A stretch of 64,000 bases of DNA. Source: Pseudobacter ginsenosidimutans. GTDB taxonomy: Bacteria > Bacteroidota > Bacteroidia > Chitinophagales > Chitinophagaceae. Shown in pieces: positions 1 through 7,932 of the stretch. Position 1 is the stretch's first letter. Each line of letters starts with the position of its first letter. Below the pieces are notes generated by a model that did not search any database, had not been told where the DNA came from, and was given only the letters and a program-made list of their open reading frames with translations. The translations under genes and the position numbers were made by a program. The stretch is taken from contig NZ_CP042431.1 of NCBI RefSeq assembly GCF_007970185.1, forward strand, positions 5,518,001 through 5,582,000, read 5' to 3'.

Positions 1-332
1 GTTGCTAATTCCGGAGAGTGTAGCCAAAAAAACAGCAAAGTTACCTCATACCCATTTGCTTGAGCTCTTTTAATAAATGAGGTATAGCTTCTGGTTGCTA
101 ATGTAGTCTCAAATGCGAAATCAATTCTCTCATCAATTAATTGATTTATTCGATGAAGCATAATTCTGCCTGATTCGAACGAAACGCTTTCGGGATTAAA
201 AGGGGATAGGCCTGCAGCGATACTATCCGCATTTACAAATTCTTTGCAGTTGAGAATTTCCGGGAGTATGGTATAGCTTGCCGTCGTTTTCCCAGCACCA
301 TTGCATCCTGCTATTATGTATAGATTGGGCAT
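1..332 (-). CDS. Zeta-toxin-like P-loop kinase (partial, cut by left edge)
   Basis: Read on the minus strand from ATG at 330-332, an open frame of about 110 codons runs off the left edge. The protein begins MPNLYIIAGCNGAGKTT, a Walker A motif directly at the N-terminus. It continues with FVNADSIAAGLSPF and FAFETTLATRSY, the arrangement of zeta-toxin/AAA kinases (N-terminal P-loop, then 'NAD' and 'ETT' blocks). Zeta toxins phosphorylate UDP-GlcNAc or related substrates, but stand-alone chromosomal relatives are often uncharacterised. The usual partner is a small antitoxin-like gene immediately upstream. Here the upstream 220 nt hold no convincing gene, so toxin activity is not established. The C-terminal half is outside the window. 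Confidence 0.8.
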   Translation of the reverse strand, partial: MPNLYIIAGCNGAGKTTASYTILPEILNCKEFVNADSIAAGLSPFNPESVSFESGRIMLHRINQLIDERIDFAFETTLATRSYTSFIKRAQANGYEVTLLFFWLHSPELA

Positions 333-411
333 TCTTCAATTTATGCCTTTATTCTTAATCCCATTATGTTACCGAGTAAGTATTATTAAATCAGAGTGCC
401 CCTGCGACGAG

Positions 412-546
412 CATTTGTAAAAATGAGGCCTCGGAAACATAAGCGAAACAGCTGAAAAAAGATCTTCTGTCCCATCTTTCCATCCACAGTCAAATTCATA
501 TTCTCCTGCGGCGGTATGTTTCCCAGTCTCATTTTTACAATGCGAG
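412..546. repeat. Imperfect inverted repeat flanking about 100 nt
   Basis: GCATTTGTAAAAATGAG near 412-428 is matched in inverted orientation by CTCATTTTTACAATGC near 531-546, with one base inserted. The arms enclose about 100 nt with no convincing gene. This is the only structure I see between the zeta-like gene and the 102-aa gene at 554-862. It could be a small MITE remnant or chance. Without further copies I cannot decide. Confidence 0.35.
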
Positions 547-553
547 GAGTCAA

Positions 554-862
554 TTAATTAGGCTGCAGCCTGCTATCCACCGGATCGCCCCATTCCACAG
601 AATCCAGGCAAGGCACAAAATTAGGATACCTCGGAGTCACCCATTCTTTGAACGCTTCAGCAGTTTTGATGATCGTTCGCTCATGCGTTACATCGTCCAC
701 AATCGTAAGTGTGAAATCACCAGTTCTCAACACCTGGTAAACAGTAAAGAACCTTCTTGCTCCGGTAGAAAAATAGACTTTCTTGTTATTGTAGTAATCG
801 TCAGGCCAAAGGCTTTCGAGCCAAACATCATTGATGTACAATTTGTACTGTGGGTTTAACAT
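554..862 (-). CDS. Hypothetical protein, 102 aa
   Basis: This is a complete ATG-initiated frame of 102 codons. The product is soluble-looking, rich in Trp, Tyr and acidic residues, with no signal peptide or membrane segment. I do not recognise a domain. The sequence reads like a single small alpha/beta fold (KLYINDVWLESLWPDDYY near the N-terminus, EWVTPRYPNFVP later). It lies between the zeta-like kinase and a small membrane protein gene on the same strand, in a region that looks accessory. A real gene is likely because codon use is even and no competing frame is better, but the function is unknown. Confidence 0.55.
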   Translation of the reverse strand: MLNPQYKLYINDVWLESLWPDDYYNNKKVYFSTGARRFFTVYQVLRTGDFTLTIVDDVTHERTIIKTAEAFKEWVTPRYPNFVPCLDSVEWGDPVDSRLQPN

Positions 863-908
863 GGGATTGATCCGGGTGTTGTGTTAATGAAAAAACGTAT
901 AAAAACAA

Positions 909-944
909 AAACATGCCGGCGCTTCTACGCAACCCGGCATGTTT
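909..944 (-). terminator. Intrinsic terminator behind the 47-aa membrane protein gene
   Basis: AAACATGCCGG (909-919) and CCGGCATGTTT (934-944) form a perfect 11-bp stem with a 14-nt loop. On the minus strand the stem is followed by a T-rich tract. It lies 22 nt past the stop codon of the small gene at 967-1110, as expected for a Rho-independent terminator of that gene. Confidence 0.75.
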
Positions 945-966
945 GCTTGCTGATATGTCAGATCGA

Positions 967-1110
967 CTATTCTAAGATCTTAAAAGCGGTAGAACACAGT
1001 AGAAGGAATGCATAGATGCATCCGAGTACTAATCCGCCTAATATTGTTAATCGCATTACAACCTTGCCAACTCTTGGCTGCGGTTGAAGGTTCAAATGGG
1101 TAGCCTTCAT
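967..1110 (-). CDS. Small single-span membrane protein, 47 aa
   Basis: On the minus strand ATG at 1108-1110 opens a 47-codon frame ending with TAG at 967-969. A basic, Pro/Gln-containing N-terminus (MKATHLNLQPQPRVGKVV) precedes one hydrophobic helix (about residues 22-42, LTILGGLVLGCIYAFLLLC). This predicts a single-pass inner-membrane peptide with a cytoplasmic N-terminus. A strong intrinsic terminator lies just after the stop, which supports it as an independent transcription unit. No family is recognised. It may belong to the many conserved short membrane proteins of Bacteroidota that are missed by length cut-offs. Confidence 0.6.
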   Translation of the reverse strand: MKATHLNLQPQPRVGKVVMRLTILGGLVLGCIYAFLLLCSTAFKILE

Positions 1111-1231
1111 AAGGACATTTTGGGGTTAATAATTGTTTTCAAAGGATCTTGATTCTGTAACAGCTCTAAAATACTATTACCGCTTCGTTTATGCAAGGGA
1201 GTTTTACTATCTTATTGTTGTTTTTTTACGG

Positions 1232-2014
1232 TTACCATCTTTTCAGCTCATCTTTATAAAAACCCCATTCCGGCGTGGAAATGAGCCTGTTAGCCTGTTG
1301 AACATCATACCAGGGACTACCATCTTTATTGGCGTAATTCTTCAATATATGAATGCTTTGAGCAGGCATATAGCTCTGGGCCAGCATATAGTATTTTTCG
1401 TTCATATTATTGTTGTTAACTACCACGTCCATTACTATCACTGCATGGCCGGGAGACCCGCCGCGGATCAACACGTCGCCGGGTTGAATGTCGTTGAACC
1501 AATGTACAGTTCGCAATTGCTGTGCCAGTGAAATGGTGCCGCACCAGGAGTAGACCGTTTGCAGGTAGCGTTCAAATGCGGAGGAATCGGGGGAAGGTGG
1601 ACAAACATACATCCTTCCATTATTGTCCGCGAATCTGATCTCATCGTACCGCCCCTGGCTAAACAACCAGGAGGCGCGGAGGCGCATTACGGCATCGGCG
1701 CATTGCTGAAGGTCTTTATGGCCAACGGGAATGTCCAGCACTGCATATTGGGCATCCTGGTTGCCTTTGAGCTGACCGTTGTAGAGGTAAACGGCATTAT
1801 CTTTTTTGAGGGAAACATTTCGGAGCCAGGTGGCGAAGCCGGTATCGGTTCCATTGTAGCGCCTGCAGCCTTCCGGCGGCGGGATCTCTGAAACCCGTGT
1901 GGGGACTGACTTTGACGAAGTCTTTCCTGATTGTCGGCCGGCGGTGGAAGCTGCTTCCTGACAACTGCTTAAAACCGGCAAAATAATTGATAGTAAGAAG
2001 AGCTTGTGCTTCAT
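1232..2014 (-). CDS. DUF4846 domain lipoprotein
   Basis: The product is 260 aa with a lipoprotein signal peptide (MKHKLFLLSIILPVLSSC; lipobox LSSC), so it should be anchored in a cell envelope membrane. The rest matches what I know of DUF4846: an early PPPEGCRRY segment, a repeated LRASWLFSQGRYDEIRF region, a YSWCGT segment and a GDVLIRGGSPGHAVIVMDV block. The Cys in YSWCGT and the His in GSPGHAV are spaced as in papain-like NlpC/P60 or CHAP amidases. A hydrolase fold is therefore an inference from pattern, not proven. It is divergent from the response regulator gene at 2090, with about 75 nt between. Confidence 0.8.
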   Translation of the reverse strand: MKHKLFLLSIILPVLSSCQEAASTAGRQSGKTSSKSVPTRVSEIPPPEGCRRYNGTDTGFATWLRNVSLKKDNAVYLYNGQLKGNQDAQYAVLDIPVGHKDLQQCADAVMRLRASWLFSQGRYDEIRFADNNGRMYVCPPSPDSSAFERYLQTVYSWCGTISLAQQLRTVHWFNDIQPGDVLIRGGSPGHAVIVMDVVVNNNNMNEKYYMLAQSYMPAQSIHILKNYANKDGSPWYDVQQANRLISTPEWGFYKDELKRW

Positions 2015-2089
2015 GGAGGTTTGTTATTTTTACTCAACCTGAAGGATCATCAACCGGCATTATTCCACAGCAATAACCTGTTAATTATT

Positions 2090-3253
2090 ATGTCAAATAT
2101 TTTAATCATCGACGACGAAAAAGCGATCCGCAAAACCCTCTCCGAAATCCTTTCTTATGAAGGCTACAAGATCGAGGAAGCAAGTGACGGAGAAGAAGGA
2201 TTGAAGAAGTTCAAGGAAAGAACCTTTGATGTGGTGCTTTGTGATATCAAGATGCCCAAACTGGACGGCATCGAGTTCCTGGACAAAGCCCGTGAAGTGA
2301 ATCCCGATGTTCCGGTGATCATGATCTCCGGTCACGGTACCATCGAAACGGCTGTGGAAGCAGTAAAGAAAGGCGCCTATGATTATATCGCCAAACCACC
2401 AGACCTCAACAGACTGCTGATCACTATCCGCAACGCTACCGATAAAACCAACCTGGTTGCGGAAACAAAAGTGCTCAAACGCAAAGTGAGCAAAGTGGAA
2501 GAAATGATCGGTGAGTCCGGCCCCATCCTTCGTATCAAAGAAACCATCGATAAAGTGGCGCCTACCGATGCCCGTATCCTCGTAATGGGTGAAAACGGAG
2601 TAGGTAAGGAGCTGGTGGCCCGCTGGGTGCATGAGAAAAGCAACCGCGCTGCCGGCCCGCTCATTGAAGTGAATTGCGCGGCCATTCCCAGCGAACTGAT
2701 CGAGAGCGAGCTCTTCGGTCATGAAAAAGGTTCCTTCACCTCCGCTGTTAAACAAAGGATCGGCAAATTTGAATCTGCCCATGGCGGTACACTCTTCCTG
2801 GATGAGATCGGCGATATGAGCCTGAATGCACAGGCCAAAGTGCTGCGCGCGCTCCAGGAAGGCAAGATCACCCGGGTGGGCGGCGATAAAGATATCAGTG
2901 TGGACGTTCGCGTTATTGCGGCTACCAATAAAGACCTGCTGCGCGAAGTGGACGAGAAGAATTTCCGTCTCGATCTTTATCATCGTCTCAGTGTGATCAT
3001 CATCCATGTTCCATCGCTCAATGATAGACGTGATGATATCCCGTTACTGGTAGATAAATTCCTGGCAGACGTTTGCTCGGATTATGGCATCGCTAAAAAG
3101 TCCATCGATAATGAAGCACTGGAAGCGCTGAAAACCCATAACTGGACGGGCAATATCCGCGAACTGCGTAATGTGGTGGAGCGGCTTATAATACTCTCCG
3201 GCAAAAATATCACTGCGGAAGACGTTTATGCATATGTGCTACCGAGGAAGTAG
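2090..3253 (+). CDS. NtrC-family response regulator, receiver plus AAA+ domain without HTH
   Basis: The chosen ATG at 2090 gives 387 aa starting MSNILIIDDEKA; a longer frame upstream has no conserved residues. The receiver domain (1-120) has the acidic pair IDDE, phospho-acceptor D52 in LCDIKMP and K102. The AAA+ domain has Walker A GENGVGKE (167-174), Walker B GTLFLDEIGD and an R-finger region. The sigma-54-contacting GAFTGA loop reads GSFTSA (214-219). The protein stops at VLPRK shortly after the AAA+ lid, so the Fis-type DNA-binding domain is absent. It may act without specific DNA binding or not through sigma-54 at all. No kinase gene is adjacent. Confidence 0.9.
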   Translation: MSNILIIDDEKAIRKTLSEILSYEGYKIEEASDGEEGLKKFKERTFDVVLCDIKMPKLDGIEFLDKAREVNPDVPVIMISGHGTIETAVEAVKKGAYDYIAKPPDLNRLLITIRNATDKTNLVAETKVLKRKVSKVEEMIGESGPILRIKETIDKVAPTDARILVMGENGVGKELVARWVHEKSNRAAGPLIEVNCAAIPSELIESELFGHEKGSFTSAVKQRIGKFESAHGGTLFLDEIGDMSLNAQAKVLRALQEGKITRVGGDKDISVDVRVIAATNKDLLREVDEKNFRLDLYHRLSVIIIHVPSLNDRRDDIPLLVDKFLADVCSDYGIAKKSIDNEALEALKTHNWTGNIRELRNVVERLIILSGKNITAEDVYAYVLPRK

Positions 3254-3323
3254 TAACAAGGATTTTAGTCAACCATCTTTTTGCTAGTAATTATCAGTTA
3301 AGGGCCACAACAGGTTCAAACTT

Positions 3324-3961
3324 TGCATTTTTTTAGTTGAAAGCGGGCAGATATGGGGGACGTATGCTCATAAAGACATTGCATTTGAATTTGGCACCTG
3401 GATCAGTCCAGCTTTCAAATTGTATTTGATTAAGGAATTTCAGCGTCTGAAAGATCAAGAAGCTAAAACCTTAAACAGTGAGTGGGATTTTAGAAGGTTT
3501 TTATCAAGGTTAACTATCGGATTCAAACAGACGCTATAAAGAACGTTCTCATCCCAATTGCAAATATTACAAAGGACCAGGAAGGCATCGTGTATGCAAA
3601 TGAAGCAGAACTATTAAATGTGGCGATGTTCGGCACAACATCTAAGGAGTGGAAAAAAAGTAATCCCGAAAAAGCATTGTCAGGCTTAAATATTCGAGAT
3701 TTTGCCGATGTACCTCAACTAACAGTCCTGGCTAACCTTGAAAGCCATAATGCTGATCTTATTCGTCAAGGACTACCACCCAAAGAGAGGATTTTGAAAC
3801 TTAGAGAACTTGCAATAATTCAATTGAAATCATTACGTAACATTAATTTCACCTATCCTATTGAAAGTCCACATATTTCTCCTTTTTCTAATCAGAACCA
3901 TGTTGACAATAGCTTAAAAGATCTTTTATCAGAATCTCCCAAAAAAGATATGGACGAATAA
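3324..3961 (+). pseudogene. KilA-N domain protein, frameshifted and N-terminally truncated
   Basis: The first frame (from about 3324) encodes GTYAHKDIAFEFGTWISPAF and EFQRLKDQE, diagnostic of the KilA-N DNA-binding domain of phage and chromosomal-island proteins. At 3505-3509 the frame breaks. Reading on in the next frame gives VNYRIQTDAIKNVLIP, then YANEAELLNVAMFG, NIRDFADVPQLTVLANLES and a tail ending at 3961. One missing A in the TCAAGG run restores a single continuous protein. The N-terminal part of the domain upstream of 3324 is also missing. The 3' part could be mis-annotated as a 123-aa ORF starting at GTG 3590. This is a decayed accessory gene. Confidence 0.85.
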
Positions 3962-3991
3962 GGCTAATGATTTATTCAATTTTGTTACCCG

Positions 3992-4867
3992 CTAAATAGT
4001 AGCAAAAGCCAGCAACGCATCCTTCCCATTCAGCAATTTCACATTATGCGGAATATGATGCACCAAACTGGAAGAAGAAAAATAGATCTGCTGTCCGGAG
4101 AACAGCGTCGATAATTTCTGAAGATATTGTTTCAGATCACAACGGATCAGGTTGGTCACCAGGTGGAAGTACACCTGTGTGATCCCTTTCTGTGTGTTCT
4201 TCATCACTTCCAACACTTCCAGTGATACATTCCTGCCCACGTACACAGTGGGAACCCCTTGTTTCTTTAGCAAATACTGCATGAAAAGAATGGAGATCTC
4301 ATGGTATTCAAATTCGGGAGTAAACAGTAACACTTTTCTTTCAGGATGGCATTGTGCCGGGCAATCCAGTCCATCTATAGCCAAATGGATCTTCTTAATG
4401 ATAAGCGCACTGGCGAAATGTTCCTGGCAAGGATGCGCCTTGCCGGCCAGCCAGAGCAACCCGATTTGACTTAGCAACGGAAACACCACATTGAACATGC
4501 CGCGCTCAAAACCTGCATGCAGCAGGATTGTATTCAATATTTTCTCAAACCGGGGCTGGTCAAAGTCAAGCGCGGCCTCGGTCAGCTGGTTAACGTAGAT
4601 CTCGTAATTCTCAGTGTCCGGGCGCAGCTCCAGTGCGTGCTGACGGATCTCTTCCTGGGTCATACCCGCGATCCGGCTGATCTTCATGCCCCTGTTATAG
4701 AGATAGGCCACACGAAGGATATACTTCAGGTCCTCACAATCATAGAACCTGTGTTTGCTTTCCTTCCTTTTGGGATTGAAGATATTATGCCTTTGCTCCC
4801 AGATGCGGAGGGTGTGGGCCTTGATGCCCGTCATGTTCTCAATGTCGCGGATGGAAAAATTATTCAT
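3992..4867 (-). CDS. MerR-family regulator with C-terminal B12-binding domain (CarH/LitR-like)
   Basis: The ATG at 4867 gives 291 aa starting MNNFSIRDIENMTGIKAHTL, the canonical MerR winged helix-turn-helix (1-70). The C-terminal part (about 90-290) has the layout of cobalamin-binding photoreceptor repressors: a four-helix module with W139 followed by E149-H150 (LWLAGKAHPCQEH), then a Rossmann-like domain with H189 in EFEYHEIS. In CarH the equivalents are W131, E141, H142 and the Co-ligating H177. Family knowledge says such proteins bind adenosylcobalamin in the dark and lose DNA binding in light. Binding here is inferred. No carotenoid genes lie next to it. The divergent neighbour is lepB. 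Confidence 0.85.
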   Translation of the reverse strand: MNNFSIRDIENMTGIKAHTLRIWEQRHNIFNPKRKESKHRFYDCEDLKYILRVAYLYNRGMKISRIAGMTQEEIRQHALELRPDTENYEIYVNQLTEAALDFDQPRFEKILNTILLHAGFERGMFNVVFPLLSQIGLLWLAGKAHPCQEHFASALIIKKIHLAIDGLDCPAQCHPERKVLLFTPEFEYHEISILFMQYLLKKQGVPTVYVGRNVSLEVLEVMKNTQKGITQVYFHLVTNLIRCDLKQYLQKLSTLFSGQQIYFSSSSLVHHIPHNVKLLNGKDALLAFATI

Positions 4868-5059
4868 ATAATGTGTAACGGGTGGGAATTTATTACAACT
4901 AATGATAATGAGCAAATTCTGTTTGCCTGGGGAAAACTATGCAAACCTGCGGCCAGTGGTGGAATATTACCTTCAGAATCAGGCTTTGGTGTTCAAGGAT
5001 ATAGCCTTATTTTAGCAAATAATTGGTTTTTACCCTCCAGTCAACGTTACACGGAGTGG

Positions 5060-5067
5060 TAATTTTG
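5060..5067 (+). promoter_or_regulatory. Candidate -7 box for lepB
   Basis: TAATTTTG fits the Bacteroidota -7 consensus TAnnTTTG and lies 26 nt before the lepB ATG. No good TTTG -33 element is seen at the expected distance, so only the -7 part is supported. Confidence 0.4.
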
Positions 5068-5093
5068 TAAGATTCTTCATAAACAAAGACAGC

Positions 5094-6599
5094 ATGAGTT
5101 TACATGATCTGAGCATTATTATCCTGATATCCCTTTTGATCGTACTGCTGCCCGCTATTGGGTTGGCAAAACTGTTCGAGAAAGCAGGTATCCCTTCCTG
5201 GAAAGCATGGGTGCCCTTCCTCAACACCTGGGAAATGCTCAAAGCTGCCCGTTACAAACAATACTGGTTCTGGATACAATTCATTCCTGTACTCGGTTGG
5301 TTCATCAGTATCTGGATACTGGTGGAATTTGTGAAACTGTTTGGTAAATATGGTTTCCTGGAGCATGCCGCCGCCGTATTGTTGCCCTTCATCTATTTCC
5401 CGTATATCGGTTACAGTGATAAAACAAAATACCTGGGATACGAAACTGCCCGCAAGCATCGCAAGAGCGCTGTGCGCGAATGGGTGGACGCTGCCGTGTT
5501 CGCCATCGTGGCCGCCACACTGATCCGCACTTTCGTGTTCGAAGCATATACCATCCCTACAGGCTCTATGGAAAAGACCCTGCTGGTGAATGATTTCCTC
5601 TTCGTGAGCAAACTGAGCTATGGTCCGCGTATTCCCAATACACCACTGGCATTTCCATTTGTACATCATACCATGCCGGTAGTGGGAGGCAAGTCCTATT
5701 CAGAAGCTATCCATCTTCCTTATACGCGCTGGTTCTCCAGTCCTGTAAAGAGGAATGATGTAGTGGTATTCAATTTCCCTGCCGGTGATACGCTTACGGT
5801 GGAATATGATTCGAGGATACCTTATTATGATCTTGTGAGAGAACAGGGCCGCGACAGGGTTTGGAACGAGAACACAGTGATCACACGTCCGGTTGACAAA
5901 CGCGAGAACTATATCAAACGCTGTGTGGCCATTGGAGGCGATACCATCGAACTGAAAAATGGAATTCTGTACGTGAACAATGAGCCCGGCTTTGTAAGTC
6001 CCACTGCCGCTACTTATTATCATGTTCGTTTCAACAATGTGATCATCGAGCCGGAAACACTTCGTGAACAGGGCATCCTGCTCAATATGGCCGAAGGCGA
6101 TGCAGACCTGCAGCCGTTGGGCGGATTTGATTATCGCATCAATCTTACTTTGAATGAGCTGGAGATCGTGAAGAAGATCCCGGGATTCGTTTCTGCCGAC
6201 AAGGAGATCCTGCCTGCATCGGAAGATATCTTCCCCAACAATCCCGGCATGTTCCCCTGGAGCGCTGATAATTTCGGTAAGCTCTGGATCCCGAAGAAAG
6301 GCGCCACCATTCAACTCACACCTCAGAATATCGTGCTGTACAAACGCGCTATCAGCGTGTATGAAGGCAATACCTGGGAAGAACAGGGAGGAAAGATCTA
6401 TATCAACGGCGAGCCCGCTACCAGCTATACATTCAAGATGGATTATTTCTGGATGATGGGCGACAACCGTCATAAATCACAGGACAGCCGCTACTGGGGA
6501 TACGTACCCGAAGACCATGTGGTAGGTGAAGCATGGATGATCTGGATGAGCTGGGATAAAGGCGTTCGCTGGAACAGGCTGTTCAAGACGATCCACTAA
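5094..6599 (+). CDS. lepB: Signal peptidase I with extra N-terminal membrane domain
   Basis: The 501-aa product cleaves signal peptides from exported proteins at the periplasmic face of the inner membrane. The catalytic serine is S158 in PTGSMEKTLL and the general-base lysine is K275 in ENYIKRCVAIGGD. The conserved C-terminal box GDNRHKSQDSRYWG is present. The usual single anchor (130-148) is preceded by about 120 residues with three or four further hydrophobic spans (1-20, 58-80, 90-106). This resembles the DUF5684-like membrane module found in some Bacteroidota LepB proteins. A long insertion (about 290-400) separates the catalytic boxes. The stop is 1 nt from the cdd ATG. Confidence 0.95.
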   Translation: MSLHDLSIIILISLLIVLLPAIGLAKLFEKAGIPSWKAWVPFLNTWEMLKAARYKQYWFWIQFIPVLGWFISIWILVEFVKLFGKYGFLEHAAAVLLPFIYFPYIGYSDKTKYLGYETARKHRKSAVREWVDAAVFAIVAATLIRTFVFEAYTIPTGSMEKTLLVNDFLFVSKLSYGPRIPNTPLAFPFVHHTMPVVGGKSYSEAIHLPYTRWFSSPVKRNDVVVFNFPAGDTLTVEYDSRIPYYDLVREQGRDRVWNENTVITRPVDKRENYIKRCVAIGGDTIELKNGILYVNNEPGFVSPTAATYYHVRFNNVIIEPETLREQGILLNMAEGDADLQPLGGFDYRINLTLNELEIVKKIPGFVSADKEILPASEDIFPNNPGMFPWSADNFGKLWIPKKGATIQLTPQNIVLYKRAISVYEGNTWEEQGGKIYINGEPATSYTFKMDYFWMMGDNRHKSQDSRYWGYVPEDHVVGEAWMIWMSWDKGVRWNRLFKTIH

Positions 6600-6600
6600 C

Positions 6601-7086
6601 ATGAAGTCAGCAAACTATCAGTTCTCTTACATTGTATATGATTCCATCAGCGAACTGGAACCACCCGATGCCTGGTTACTCAATGAGGCCAGGGATGTGA
6701 GCCAGTATGCTTATGCACCTTATTCAAACTTCCTGGTTGGAGCAGTAGCCAAACTTGCCAATGGCGAGATTGTGGCCGGTTCCAACCAGGAAAATGCCAG
6801 CTACCCCGCAGGCATATGCGCAGAACGCGTGCTGCTCAGCACCGCTGCCAGTATGTATCCCGGCATTCCTATCGATACCATCGCTATCAGTTATCAGCAG
6901 GCAAATGGTCCCAGTGATCATCCGGTAGCGCCTTGTGGGATCTGCAGACAAAGTTTGCAGGAGTTCGAAGGCCGGGTGAACCAGCCGATACGCCTGATCC
7001 TCGCAGGCATGGAAGGAAAAGTTTTTGTAATAGAGAAAGCAAGCTCATTACTGCCGTTGGCGTTTACGCAGGAAGAATTGTTGTGA
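6601..7086 (+). CDS. cdd: Cytidine deaminase
   Basis: The 161-aa enzyme deaminates cytidine and deoxycytidine to uridine and deoxyuridine in pyrimidine salvage, in the cytosol. The zinc-binding and catalytic signature is clear: C73-A-E75 in YPAGICAERVLL, and PCGIC (C112, C115) as the second half of the site. SNFLVGA and the following NGEIVAGSNQENASYPAG are typical of the homotetrameric class. The ATG follows the lepB stop after a single base, so the two are probably translated from one message. Confidence 0.95.
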   Translation: MKSANYQFSYIVYDSISELEPPDAWLLNEARDVSQYAYAPYSNFLVGAVAKLANGEIVAGSNQENASYPAGICAERVLLSTAASMYPGIPIDTIAISYQQANGPSDHPVAPCGICRQSLQEFEGRVNQPIRLILAGMEGKVFVIEKASSLLPLAFTQEELL

Positions 7087-7110
7087 TTTCATTACTGACA
7101 TCTGAGAAGT

Positions 7111-7515
7111 TCAGGATCGTTCTGCCTTTTTATGATTTAATACAATGATCTCCGACAGTATACTACCACACAGGAACAAAGATGTAATCAGACCCAGCAG
7201 AACAGAATTCCTTTGAATCGCCAGATAAAAGAGCAGGGCAGAAAATGAAAGCACAACTATTGAAGAAAGGATCAGAACACCATAACTATTGTCTGGTATT
7301 AACGCATGGATGTCCTTAGTTTTTTTGTAGACGATAAAACTAAGAATGTATGCTGTAAGAAGTGTGAGGCCTGCCATTGCCAAATAGAAATTCGCGGACA
7401 GGTTCAGGAATGTACCTTCCCCGGAACGAAAGGCATTATTATAAGCGATAGAAAAGAATAGTCCGGGAATGAATAAAAATCTTGATAGATTTCTCATGAT
7501 GGAGTAAGGTTGCAT
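7111..7515 (-). CDS. Hypothetical four-span membrane protein
   Basis: The 134-aa product has about four hydrophobic helices (LFIPGLFFSIAYNN, YLAMAGLTLLTAYILSFIVY, YGVLILSSIVVLSFSALLFYL, NSVLLGLITSLFLCGSILSEIIVL) and a basic C-terminus (NHKKAERS). No domain is recognised. Translation may begin at the first Met or at M7 (MRNLSRFLFIPG, 7497), which looks more like a natural start. It lies about 90 nt downstream of the frameshifted membrane gene on the same strand and converges with cdd. Confidence 0.65.
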   Translation of the reverse strand: MQPYSIMRNLSRFLFIPGLFFSIAYNNAFRSGEGTFLNLSANFYLAMAGLTLLTAYILSFIVYKKTKDIHALIPDNSYGVLILSSIVVLSFSALLFYLAIQRNSVLLGLITSLFLCGSILSEIIVLNHKKAERS

Positions 7516-7605
7516 TGATAAAAAGATAATAAGAAAATCTGGATCTTCCTAATCTGTTCACTGAGCACTCTTGTACAAGATCATACACAGGAAGAGTTGT
7601 TGTAA

Positions 7606-7916
7606 TTAGTTGATTGTAGTAACCTGGCCGATCTGATGTTGTGGTTTATCTTTCGCAATCCAGGAAAGGGTTACAATTCCCTTGACGAAATATGGTACTA
7701 CCAGGTTATAATAAAACACCATGATCAGAATGCCCAATGGAATAGCTGCGATATCCATCAGGCCGTTGAGTATCCATCCGGACCAGTTGCATACGCGATA
7801 TTAGAGAATCGTGGAATAAGATAATTGAGATAATCATGCAGGGGAAGGATCTGTAAGATCCATACAATTGGAATAAAAACGATGCCAATAGCAATGGCTT
7901 TGTAATCTACAGACAT
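7606..7916 (-). pseudogene. Small membrane protein gene interrupted by a frameshift
   Basis: On the minus strand ATG at 7916 encodes MSVDYKAIAIGIVFIPIVWI followed by LQILPLHDYLNYLIPRFSN. This frame soon ends in a stop after YSTA. From about 7795 the next frame continues with VCNWSGWILNGLMDIAAIPL, then a hydrophobic IMVFYYNLVVPYFVKGIVTLSWIA and a tail to TAA at 7606-7608. The two halves together make a plausible protein of about 103 aa with two membrane segments. The total length of 311 nt is one base short of a whole number of codons, so one base is missing or two are extra, between about 7790 and 7805. A sequencing error is an alternative explanation. It lies 16 nt after the PaaE-like gene. 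Confidence 0.6.
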
Positions 7917-7932
7917 ATACTGAGGTTAAGGT

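Noticed and set aside
2102-3007. 301-codon minus-strand frame opposite the response regulator
   Set aside because: Shadow of the AAA+ gene; sense strand has every expected motif.
1-4000. Prophage or intact genomic island at the left side
   Set aside because: Only a zeta-like gene and a decayed KilA-N gene point this way; no integrase, att site or structural genes are visible.
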